Shown here: piece by piece, positions 16,556 through 23,887 of the stretch
How the letters are laid out: every line of letters begins with the position of its first letter
How positions within the stretch are numbered: the first letter of the stretch is position 1
Notes under the pieces: generated by a model
What the model saw: the letters and a program-made list of their open reading frames with translations, nothing else
What the model was told of the DNA's origin: nothing
The model's database searches: none
Translations under genes and position numbers: made by a program
Assembly: GCA_029881435.1 (NCBI GenBank)
Contig: JAOUMR010000007.1
Location: 1-64,000 of the forward strand
Direction: 5' to 3'
Length of the DNA: 64,000 nt
Source: Nitrospira sp.
Lineage (GTDB): Bacteria > Nitrospirota > Nitrospiria > Nitrospirales > Nitrospiraceae

Positions 16556-17101
16556 ATGACGCAAGTCTGGCCACATCTGAGCCGTGCTCTCTGTACGCTT
16601 GCGCTCATTTCCTTGAGCAGTTGTGCGACTCTGCCCGAAGAGAAACTCCGAATGGCGGCAGCGGAAGGGAATCTCCTGCGAGTGGAAACGTTTCTTGCGC
16701 AGGGTGTGAATGTGCAAGCCACGAACGAACGCGGCCTGACACCGCTCCACATGGCCGCGAAACAGGGACATCGAGATACCGTAGTCTTTCTCCTGCGAAA
16801 AGGCGCCGTGATCAATCCTGTGAGTCAGGACGGTATCACACCACTCTTCAGCGCCGCGCAACAGGGGCACACCGATATCGTAGCCGTCCTCCTAGACAAC
16901 GGAGTAGATGTGAATGTCCAACCTTCAATAGGTGGGGTGACGCTGCTGCATGTTGCCGCCTATCGCGGCGATCAAGACATCATCACCTTATTGCTGAAGC
17001 ACGGTGGGAATAAGAACGCCAGGATGTCAACCGGAGAACGCCCGCTGGACTTGGCTGAGAAACAAGGTCACACGGCGCTGGTCCCGCTCCTCACACCCTG
17101 A
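16556..17101 (+). CDS. Ankyrin-repeat lipoprotein
   Basis: A 181-residue protein with a lipoprotein signal (ALISLSSC, lipid-acceptor Cys at about residue 23) followed by four ankyrin repeats, e.g. RGLTPLHMAAKQGHRDTVVF and DGITPLFSAAQQGHTDIVAV. Ankyrin repeats bind proteins; the lipid anchor puts it in the periplasm or on an envelope membrane. It has an AGGAGAG ribosome site before the ATG, is preceded by the OYE gene with a 157-nt gap, and converges on thpR. No partner is evident. Confidence 0.88.
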   Translation: MTQVWPHLSRALCTLALISLSSCATLPEEKLRMAAAEGNLLRVETFLAQGVNVQATNERGLTPLHMAAKQGHRDTVVFLLRKGAVINPVSQDGITPLFSAAQQGHTDIVAVLLDNGVDVNVQPSIGGVTLLHVAAYRGDQDIITLLLKHGGNKNARMSTGERPLDLAEKQGHTALVPLLTP

Positions 17102-17123
17102 CGTGAGACGACTCAGGCCCTGC

Positions 17124-17723
17124 CTACTCCACTTCCCAGAGTTTCGTATACACTGGTCCGGTCGGACGCAGGGTGCTTTTCACGAGTACGAGAGGCCCAA
17201 TCCTGACCTCGCCTAGAGATAGCGGCTGGTCACAGACGCCACTTTGAGCCAACCACTGCCCGACCTCTCGTTCACCTGCTTTGATCCTCGCCAACGTCAG
17301 GTGTGGATTAAATAGTTTATCGTCCGGCGCAAACCCAAACGAGTGGCAGCAGGCTTCGATCCCCTGATGCAATGCTGCTAACTGGCGTGCAGCGTCACTC
17401 TTACACCACTGTTCGGACGGTCCCACCCAGAGCACCCGCGGTTTCTGAAGATTCGGGAACGCCTGAAGGCGATCGAGCGGGGTCTGAATGGTCGGGTGGG
17501 CCCGGCGGACGATCGCCATGGCCTCGCGCATTGGATCGAGGAGGTGCTTGTCGGTATTTCCAAGAAACCTGATCGTGAGATGAAACGAATTCGGTTGCCC
17601 CCACGCCATGCGGATCTCTTTGGGAAGATGCCCAGCGAGTCGCTGCTTGAGATCATCCTGGACCTGAGCGATCCCTGTTCCGATCTCGTTGCTGACCTCA
17701 ACGGCAAGGAAGGTTCGGATCAT
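17124..17723 (-). CDS. thpR: RNA 2',3'-cyclic phosphodiesterase
   Basis: A 199-residue 2H-phosphoesterase (LigT/ThpR family) that opens 2',3'-cyclic phosphates on RNA. Both catalytic HxT motifs are visible, FHLTIRF and PHLTLAR, about 90 residues apart. I chose the ATG at 17723 because it overlaps the cinA stop (ATGA) and gives the standard MIRTFLAVE start; eight codons of extra open frame precede it. Translational coupling to cinA is likely. Confidence 0.9.
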   Translation of the reverse strand: MIRTFLAVEVSNEIGTGIAQVQDDLKQRLAGHLPKEIRMAWGQPNSFHLTIRFLGNTDKHLLDPMREAMAIVRRAHPTIQTPLDRLQAFPNLQKPRVLWVGPSEQWCKSDAARQLAALHQGIEACCHSFGFAPDDKLFNPHLTLARIKAGEREVGQWLAQSGVCDQPLSLGEVRIGPLVLVKSTLRPTGPVYTKLWEVE

Positions 17724-19030
17724 GTTGTTCCTCTGCTGACCAACCATCGACGAAGCATATCGAGGGCGGCCTGTGCGGCACGCTGTCGAATAACGGACCG
17801 ATCGCCGTGGAACCGAAACTCTTTTGTCACGACGTCATCACCGCCACCGGCAAGTCCGATATAGACTAACCCAATCGGTTTGTTCTCTGTGCCACCGCCT
17901 GGCCCGGCGATACCGGTCACACTCAAGGCCACCGACACATCAGCGCGTTCACGCATTCCTTTGGCCATCGCGGCAGCCACTTCTTGGCTGACAGCACCGT
18001 GATCCTCCAACAGCTTTTCCGACACTCCGAGCATCTCCATTTTCGCCCGATTGCTGTAGCACACTGCGACGCGATCGACGTAGGCCGACGATCCAGGCAC
18101 CTGCGTCAACCGTTGTCCAATAAGCCCACCAGTGCATGATTCCGCCACCGAGACCGTCCGTCCCTGTTCACGCAACAGTCGACCAACCACCTGTTCAATC
18201 GAATTTTGCCCTTCGGCATAGATCCACTCACCCAGTCGTGCACGAACCTCTTCGGCGAGCGACGTAAGAGTCCCTTTCTTCAGGTGGCCATCTTCCTTCG
18301 TCGTCAGCGATACAAGTACGCCGGTCGGCGACGCGAGAAGCCCCAAGGCAACCGGAGTCCGTTTCGGGATGAGTCCTTTTAACTTGGCATCCACATCGGA
18401 TTCCGGCAGGCCCCATGTATGAAAGATCAACCTCGTAATGGGATGGGGACGTGCGTCCTTCGATCGATCGAGTTGTTCTGCTAACAGGGGAACAACCGAT
18501 TGTTCCATCATGGCTTTCATTTCGCTGGGAACGCCGGGCAACGCGATCAGGTGGGTTCCCCTCCAGATGATCGCAAACCCAGAGGCAGACCCGACTGGAT
18601 TCGGCAACACGGTCGCCGTGGACGGAATCAACGCTTGTCGCAATTGCTTTTTGTTTGGCGTGCGCCCCCATTGAGCCAACCTGGCCCTCATGCTCTCGAA
18701 GGCTTCCTTGTGGCGAGCCAATCGGAAGCCGGTGACCGACGCGACGGATTCCCTGGTGCAATCGTCGACCGTAGGCCCTAAGCCTCCGGTCATGATCACA
18801 ATCCCGGCCCGACGGCCAGCGGTCTTCAGCACATGTGCAATATCCGACTTGTCGTCTCCGACAATGGATTTGAAGCGTACTTTAATACCGATCGAAGCCA
18901 GCGTATCGGCGATGAACAGTGAATTGCTGTCAGAGCGGCCTCCGACGAGAAGCTCTGAGCCGATCGCAATCGTTTCTGCGAAGTACCTATGCTGCGAAGC
19001 TGCTGCCATACGCGATACAGGTCTATTCAA
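17720..19030 (-). CDS. cinA: CinA-family protein (nicotinamide nucleotide amidase / pyrophosphatase)
   Basis: A 436-residue full-length CinA. The N-terminal MoaB/MogA-like domain has IAIGSELLVGGRSDSNS and MTGGLGPTVDDCT; the C-terminal domain has the PncC amidase motifs VAESCTGGLIGQRLT and VTGIAGPGGGTENKP. The protein recycles NAD by-products: ADP-ribose pyrophosphatase plus NMN deamidase. An internal Met at residue 8 is an alternative start. First gene of a two-gene unit with thpR. Confidence 0.93.
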   Translation of the reverse strand: MNRPVSRMAAASQHRYFAETIAIGSELLVGGRSDSNSLFIADTLASIGIKVRFKSIVGDDKSDIAHVLKTAGRRAGIVIMTGGLGPTVDDCTRESVASVTGFRLARHKEAFESMRARLAQWGRTPNKKQLRQALIPSTATVLPNPVGSASGFAIIWRGTHLIALPGVPSEMKAMMEQSVVPLLAEQLDRSKDARPHPITRLIFHTWGLPESDVDAKLKGLIPKRTPVALGLLASPTGVLVSLTTKEDGHLKKGTLTSLAEEVRARLGEWIYAEGQNSIEQVVGRLLREQGRTVSVAESCTGGLIGQRLTQVPGSSAYVDRVAVCYSNRAKMEMLGVSEKLLEDHGAVSQEVAAAMAKGMRERADVSVALSVTGIAGPGGGTENKPIGLVYIGLAGGGDDVVTKEFRFHGDRSVIRQRAAQAALDMLRRWLVSRGTT

Positions 19031-19227
19031 TCTGAGCTAAGTTGATCACAAAGCGGACCGCTCCACCAAATTGCACGCGGTTGCCAGTACCAGAAGCTCG
19101 GCATCCTGTCAATGAACGGTTCGAGTCTGGCCTCCCGTTGACAAGACAGAATGGGAAGTGCTAAACGAAGAAGACGTGAGGAAGTCTCTCCTCTCTTGAT
19201 CCTAATTGATACTAAAGGAGCTTGGTA

Positions 19228-19950
19228 ATGTCGACCCCGGAAACACCCCCTACCCCGTCGGCCCCTCGTCGTCAATACGTCAACTTTGTGTTCTATAAAG
19301 TCGATCCTGCTTGGCGGCGGTTGCCGGAGGATGTGCGGACGCAGGGCAAACAGGAATTCCTCCGCGCGGTGGAGGAGTATAACGGACAAGTCCTCGTGGT
19401 CCCCTATTCGACCATTGGTATTCGCGGCGACTGCGACTTCATGCTCTGGCGCATCAGCTACGACCTGGATCTCTTCCAAGATATGAGCGCCAAAATCCTG
19501 GCCTCCGGCCTTGGGCAGTATCTCACGACCCCCTATTCCTATCTGGCGATCACCAAACGATCCGTGTACGTCGATCATCACTCACATGCAGGCCAGGAAG
19601 GCAAGCGGTTGACCGTCGTCCCAGGAAAAAGCAAGTACATCTTCGTGTATCCGTTTTTGAAGACACGGGAGTGGTTTTTGCTGACGAAGGCGGCTCGGCA
19701 GGGCATGATGGACGAGCACATTGAAGTAGGCCATCGGTTCCCCTCGGTGAAGTTGAACACGACCTACTCGTTCGGATTAGACGATCAAGAATGGGTGGTG
19801 GCGTTTGAAAGCGACAAGCCGGAAGATTTTCTGGACTTGGTCATGGCGCTGCGCGAAACCGAAGGCTCACGCTATACGCTGCGCGATACGCCGATTTTCA
19901 CCTGCATTCGCAAGAGTCTCAAGGAAACCCTCGATACATTGGGCGGCTAA
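19228..19950 (+). CDS. Chlorite dismutase-superfamily (HemQ-like) heme protein
   Basis: A 240-residue protein of the chlorite dismutase/HemQ superfamily. His164 in MMDEH matches the proximal heme ligand, Tyr141 in VYPFLKTREW matches the catalytic Tyr of coproheme decarboxylase (HemQ), and YSFGLDDQEWVVAFE is the family core. The arginine that follows the proximal His by 13 residues in true chlorite dismutases is replaced (Leu/Asn, depending on a one-residue gap), so I favour a HemQ-like role in heme synthesis. The ATG at 19228 has AAAGGAG 7 nt upstream, better than a TTG two codons earlier. A hairpin follows. Confidence 0.85.
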   Translation: MSTPETPPTPSAPRRQYVNFVFYKVDPAWRRLPEDVRTQGKQEFLRAVEEYNGQVLVVPYSTIGIRGDCDFMLWRISYDLDLFQDMSAKILASGLGQYLTTPYSYLAITKRSVYVDHHSHAGQEGKRLTVVPGKSKYIFVYPFLKTREWFLLTKAARQGMMDEHIEVGHRFPSVKLNTTYSFGLDDQEWVVAFESDKPEDFLDLVMALRETEGSRYTLRDTPIFTCIRKSLKETLDTLGG

Positions 19951-20008
19951 GCTGCGCCTTGAGCGAAGGTCGTCGCGAACCTTTTGTTTCCGTAAGCGTC
20001 GGTACTAG

Positions 20009-20044
20009 AGAACGGCTTCTAGTCACGTGACCAGAAGCCGTTCT
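20009..20044. terminator. Long hairpin after the HemQ-like gene
   Basis: A 12-bp perfect stem (20009-20020 with 20033-20044), one A/C mismatch, then a central GTCACGTGAC palindrome. No long T-run follows (only ACTTTATG), so it is either a weak terminator or a protein-binding dyad. The rest of the 276-nt gap shows no gene. Confidence 0.5.
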
Positions 20045-20226
20045 ACTTTATGTGCAGGATCGATTGAGGCGGATTCATAGGCTATCCAGAGATCTACGTT
20101 CCTTCCAGATCAAGATGGTTTGACTCGACCCCATCCTTTGATTACCTCGATTGAGGCCTGCTTTGACAGCCTCATAAGGCCTGTGTTACCTCTAGTAGCC
20201 TAAGAGATCGATACAATTGAATCGTC

Positions 20227-20439
20227 ATGGCTGATACGACTGCTCTTTATGCGCTCCGGTTTCCAGACGGCTCAGTAAGCCTTTACGTTGATGAACAGTA
20301 CGCACAGGATCGAGGGGTCGACCCGGCGAGCCTCGTGCGGGTAGAAATTCCTCCAGAGATGTTCATCAGAGGAACCATTCAGGATATACGAGAATATGTG
20401 GCGCTCCAGCTCGAACAACAACAGACCGGTACGGCCTAG
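20227..20439 (+). CDS. Conserved-looking small hypothetical protein
   Basis: A 70-residue protein with an ATG at 20227; acidic, with no signal peptide or membrane span. It reads like a compact beta-rich domain (LYALRFPDGSVSLYVDEQYA) followed by an amphipathic helix (IQDIREYVALQLEQQQ). It is 49 nt upstream of the 395-residue hypothetical gene on the same strand and the two probably form a unit. I do not recognise a family. Confidence 0.6.
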   Translation: MADTTALYALRFPDGSVSLYVDEQYAQDRGVDPASLVRVEIPPEMFIRGTIQDIREYVALQLEQQQTGTA

Positions 20440-20488
20440 ATACCTATGACTCCGACTGCTCGTCGCTGAATGATGTAACTGACGCGCT

Positions 20489-21676
20489 ATGACAACAACG
20501 TTAATTTCATCGGCCTTGACCGCAGAAATAATCGAAGAGACCATCGCCGGATTACCGATCCAAGGTCGAATTATGCTTCGACTGCTGTTGCTGCAACACC
20601 TTGATATTACGCACGACGAAATTCTCTTCATGGTCGCAGATCGCCCTGATCCCCGTTGCGTGTCCGGAAAAAAACCCGTCACCACCATGACGCAAGAATC
20701 CATTACCGCAATGATTGATCGACGAAATGAGTACCGGCAACGAGTTCGGCTTCGCCGAGAGCGTACGTGGCTGCAATGTGTTGCCCTTACCACTCTCGCG
20801 AGAACGGCGAACGGATTAGCCATTCGTGCCGCTGCGCTTCTGATCGATCGCGGGGTGTCTTCCACGACCATCCACGAGTTGCAGACACAGGCTCGTTCCG
20901 CCGTTCCATCAACCACACTGCGTCTGTTAGAAGAAGCCTGGAACAAGAACGAGATCGGTCCCGACGAGTATCAGAACCATCGTCTCGTCGTCGAAATGCA
21001 AACGCAGCTTCGTTTTGCAGAACGGTTCAAGAAACGCCTGGCGATTGCAGAGCGTGAACGGCAGACGTCTGATCAGACCACCTTGCAGGACCATGAGATC
21101 GGCCACATCTGGGGAATCCCAGCCGGCACACTCGCAGCCCGCAAAGTCAAATTTTTATCTCAGTATCTCATGGCAATCCAAAACAAGTGTTCAGGGTCGG
21201 AATCTCACACGAAGGAGCACCTCGTTCCTTCTCCAGATCTTTGGAAAACAACCATGCACGTGCTTTCCCAGCGTCCCATTGAACGATTAATTCCTACCTA
21301 CGACGGACTCGAGGGGACTGAGTCTGCGTTACTCGAAAAACTCACGGCCTATGCAGTCCTCGGTATCCCGGAAGCAACTGAGACGAAGTTTTGGAACTCG
21401 CTCGTCTATGGCGCCAGTTCAAATGCGATGCATACGGAAATAACGAGGACACTGTTCGGACTTCAGCGATTGGTCGCAATACAAAAGGATGTCGATACCA
21501 CTCCCGAAGCATTGGACGAAGTCTTGTTGGCACGGTCGAGACCGACCTCCAAAGAGTCTGAACCAGCCTTACGAGAGCGAGAAGCTGGGCACGGCGAACT
21601 GACGGACCTGCAACGCCAAATTCTGAATAACTTCGTCGGAGAAGACGTCAGCGGAAGATCCTCCGACAAGTGGTAG
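20489..21676 (+). CDS. Hypothetical helical protein, possible HTH or HExxH motif
   Basis: A 395-residue, almost wholly alpha-helical soluble protein that I do not recognise. The N-terminal 100 residues include LRLLLLQHLDITHDEILFMV and an Arg-rich RRNEYRQRVRLRRERTW. Around residue 200, DHEIGHIWGIPAGTLAARKV contains a formal HExxH zinc motif but reads better as a sigma-region-4-like helix-turn-helix (EIGxxxGIPxGTLxxR). A similar short helix set recurs near residue 275. Context: a small hypothetical upstream, an OB-fold exported protein downstream. Could be a lineage-specific regulator. Confidence 0.65.
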   Translation: MTTTLISSALTAEIIEETIAGLPIQGRIMLRLLLLQHLDITHDEILFMVADRPDPRCVSGKKPVTTMTQESITAMIDRRNEYRQRVRLRRERTWLQCVALTTLARTANGLAIRAAALLIDRGVSSTTIHELQTQARSAVPSTTLRLLEEAWNKNEIGPDEYQNHRLVVEMQTQLRFAERFKKRLAIAERERQTSDQTTLQDHEIGHIWGIPAGTLAARKVKFLSQYLMAIQNKCSGSESHTKEHLVPSPDLWKTTMHVLSQRPIERLIPTYDGLEGTESALLEKLTAYAVLGIPEATETKFWNSLVYGASSNAMHTEITRTLFGLQRLVAIQKDVDTTPEALDEVLLARSRPTSKESEPALREREAGHGELTDLQRQILNNFVGEDVSGRSSDKW

Positions 21677-21722
21677 ATTTTGATTGTTGCCAATCTGGCG
21701 TCATTCGGTATAATTACCTTCT

Positions 21723-22166
21723 ATGAAACCGAACCCCCTCGCTTGCTTTCGTCCTATTGTCAGAGTCCTCGCGGTTGGTCGCGTGTTCTCGTGTATCATG
21801 GTCCTCGCGATTGCCATTGGTGCGGCCACACCAGTTTCCGCTGGGAATCTCATTGAAATCGCTGAGCTCTTAGCGCATCCGGAGCAGTACGATCATCTGG
21901 ATGTCATAGTGACCGGAAAGGTGATGAACGTCCAGCTGGCAACAAATCGCCAAGGACAACCGGCCTATGGATTTTTACTCCAAGACCAAGCGGGTACGCT
22001 GAAGGTCGTCAGTCTCGGGCAGCTGAAGGTCCATGAAGGCGATCAGGTGATCGTCGAGGGTGTGTTTAGTCGCCTGCGACAGGTGGGCCGCAAGATTGTC
22101 TACAATGAGATCAAGGCCCTCTCTGTCAGGCCGTTGACCCGCCTAAATCCTGACCTTGTCGGCTGA
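21723..22166 (+). CDS. Exported OB-fold protein
   Basis: A 147-residue protein with a signal peptide ending near ATPVSAGN (about residue 40), then a single OB-fold-like domain: LLAHPEQYDHLDVIVTGKV, GFLLQDQAGTLKVVSLG, HEGDQVIVEGVFSRL. Such periplasmic OB domains resemble the tRNA_anti-like and YgiW/BOF families, which bind small cations or oligomers; no specific function can be given. It is 46 nt after the preceding hypothetical gene and could be cotranscribed with it. Confidence 0.75.
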   Translation: MKPNPLACFRPIVRVLAVGRVFSCIMVLAIAIGAATPVSAGNLIEIAELLAHPEQYDHLDVIVTGKVMNVQLATNRQGQPAYGFLLQDQAGTLKVVSLGQLKVHEGDQVIVEGVFSRLRQVGRKIVYNEIKALSVRPLTRLNPDLVG

Positions 22167-22226
22167 CCACGGAACCGGTTCAATCCGGCGCGTGCGTTGA
22201 TCTAGCTCCACTTCTCGTTATTCCAC

Positions 22227-23090
22227 TCAGCGAGGTAATTTTAGAATCCAGGTTAAGAGTCGGTCCGATGCGCGATCGGGAAGCAGTTTTGCCATCAGGG
22301 CGCGGAGCTTGGCATCAGTTCCAACCAAATATCGAGTTTTTGGGGTCGGTACCGTCAATGCAGCTTCTACAACCCTCGCAACCGTGTCAGAGGAGACGGC
22401 TCGCTTCGATGCCTCTTCCACAATCTTCCTCACGGCAGCGATAATCGGTTTATAGAGAGATCGTAGGTCGTCCCCTAGTGCCGCCTCGCGTTCGGCGGCT
22501 TCAATCGTGGATTTGCTCCAAATTGGCGTGGCGATGGCTCCCGGCTCGATAATCGACACGTGAATTCCCCATTGCTGGACTTCCAAACGCAAGGCATCCG
22601 TGATCGCTTCCAGCGCAAATTTTGATGCCGAATATGGCCCCATGAGCGGCATCGATGCAAGACCGGCGATCGAACCCATGTTGATAATCCGGCCCCGTGC
22701 CTGACGGACTAATGGAAGAAACGCTTGGGTGACCGCCACCTGTCCGATGACGTTGACTTCGAGCTGATGCCTGAGATCTGGAATGGGGACAGCTTCCAGA
22801 GGGGCGACCACTGCAATCCCGGCATTATTGATCAAGCCATATAATCCGTCTGTCCCAGTCAACTCTGAAACTAACGCATGAGATTTATGAATCGACGAAG
22901 TATCAGTGACATCGAGCGCAATGGGCACCAGACGATCTGAGCTGTTTTTTTGAAGGCCCAGGCCGTCCTCTGGCTTCCGGACTCCTGCAAACACCCTGAA
23001 ACCCAATCGATCAAGATGGATCGCGCAAGCCGCTCCAATTCCGGTAGAGGCCCCAGTAATCACCACCGCCTGATTGTGTTCACTCATCAT
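22227..23090 (-). CDS. Short-chain dehydrogenase/reductase
   Basis: A 287-residue classical SDR: Rossmann motif TGASTGIGAACAI near residue 12, NNAGIAV, the catalytic Ser in INMGSIAG, and Tyr-Lys in YSASKFALEAI. The C-terminal third, with KAVSSDTVARVVEAAL-type sequence and ending LLTWILKL, is common in SDRs acting on lipophilic alcohols or retinol-like substrates. It converges on the OB-fold gene and is divergent from tRNA-Met. The substrate is not inferable. Confidence 0.9.
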   Translation of the reverse strand: MMSEHNQAVVITGASTGIGAACAIHLDRLGFRVFAGVRKPEDGLGLQKNSSDRLVPIALDVTDTSSIHKSHALVSELTGTDGLYGLINNAGIAVVAPLEAVPIPDLRHQLEVNVIGQVAVTQAFLPLVRQARGRIINMGSIAGLASMPLMGPYSASKFALEAITDALRLEVQQWGIHVSIIEPGAIATPIWSKSTIEAAEREAALGDDLRSLYKPIIAAVRKIVEEASKRAVSSDTVARVVEAALTVPTPKTRYLVGTDAKLRALMAKLLPDRASDRLLTWILKLPR

Positions 23091-23178
23091 ATGACCCTCT
23101 CAACGACCAACGCGAGAACCATAACGGCTTTCGAGTGCCTTCGTCTATACGTCCCGCATTGTTTCCATGCCCATTCGG

Positions 23179-23208
23179 TAGACATCGATCTGCGTCTTCG
23201 GCTATTAT
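23179..23208 (+). promoter_or_regulatory. Promoter of tRNA-Met
   Basis: TAGACA (23179-23184), 18-nt spacer, TATTAT (23203-23208), with the tRNA 5' end 23 nt further on. Confidence 0.55.
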
Positions 23209-23230
23209 GAAATCCTTCTTGCCCTCTAGT

Positions 23231-23306
23231 GGCGGTGTAGCTCAGTTGGCAGAGCAGCGGACTCATAAGCCGCGGGTCGGCCGTTCAATCCGGCCCACCG
23301 CCACCA
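23231..23306 (+). tRNA. tRNA-Met (anticodon CAT)
   Basis: A 76-nt cloverleaf with encoded CCA. Acceptor stem GGCGGTG/CACCGCC is perfect; D arm GCTC-AGTTGGCA-GAGC; anticodon loop CTCATAA with CAT at 23264-23266; T arm GGCCG-TTCAATC-CGGCC. The anticodon stem has an A-G mismatch at 31/39. The G1-C72 pair and lack of the GGG/CCC anticodon stem exclude initiator tRNA; it is elongator Met, although an Ile tRNA modified at C34 would look similar. Confidence 0.95.
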
Positions 23307-23492
23307 AATCGAACTTCATCCGCGCCGCCGACTCATTATTGCATTATCATGATCACGGTCGGCGGATAGACACCTTCGTTATTTCTCCTACCACGATCAA
23401 ACATGGCCATCTCACATTCATTCGTAATTCCCCTGGTTCTCAATCCATTCGTGTCGTACAGTGAAGAGAATCCATCCGATGAGAGAGAGAAC

Positions 23493-23852
23493 ATGCATCC
23501 CAAGCTTCGCCATGCGTACCAGGCAGAAATGACGGCAGCCGTCGACCGGTACAATACCGGCAATTTCCAACCTGCATTTACGCATCTAGAACGTGCGCAC
23601 ATCCTAGGGCAATCGTTTCCGATCGCTCATACACGAGCCCATTGGTGGATGCTGAAAGTCGGGTGGAAACGTCAAGATGTGATTGAAGTGTTCGGTCAAA
23701 TACCACGAATTATTGGAGCACTCTTGCTCTCAACACTTTGGGTGCCACTGGGGAATACAGGCGGTGCTCGCGTACCGCCGTTTCGATCGATGCCAATTTC
23801 CGAAGACCTTCGAAGCCTGCTGGAGAAATATGGACCTGGCTCAAACGCTTGA
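23493..23852 (+). CDS. DUF3703-family protein
   Basis: A 119-residue protein of the DUF3703 family, visible in FTHLERAHILGQSFPIAHTR, HWWMLKVGWKR, EVFGQIPRIIGA and WVPLGNTGGARV. The family has no assigned function. I chose the ATG at 23493, preceded by GAGAGAG, over 30 extra open codons upstream that look non-coding. It lies between tRNA-Met and a convergent ABC permease. Confidence 0.85.
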   Translation: MHPKLRHAYQAEMTAAVDRYNTGNFQPAFTHLERAHILGQSFPIAHTRAHWWMLKVGWKRQDVIEVFGQIPRIIGALLLSTLWVPLGNTGGARVPPFRSMPISEDLRSLLEKYGPGSNA

Positions 23853-23887
23853 TGTGCTGTCTCATACAGCCGCAGCTCGAAGCATTC

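Noticed and set aside
19228-19950. True chlorite dismutase
   Set aside because: The distal catalytic Arg expected after the proximal His is not there; HemQ-type residues are.
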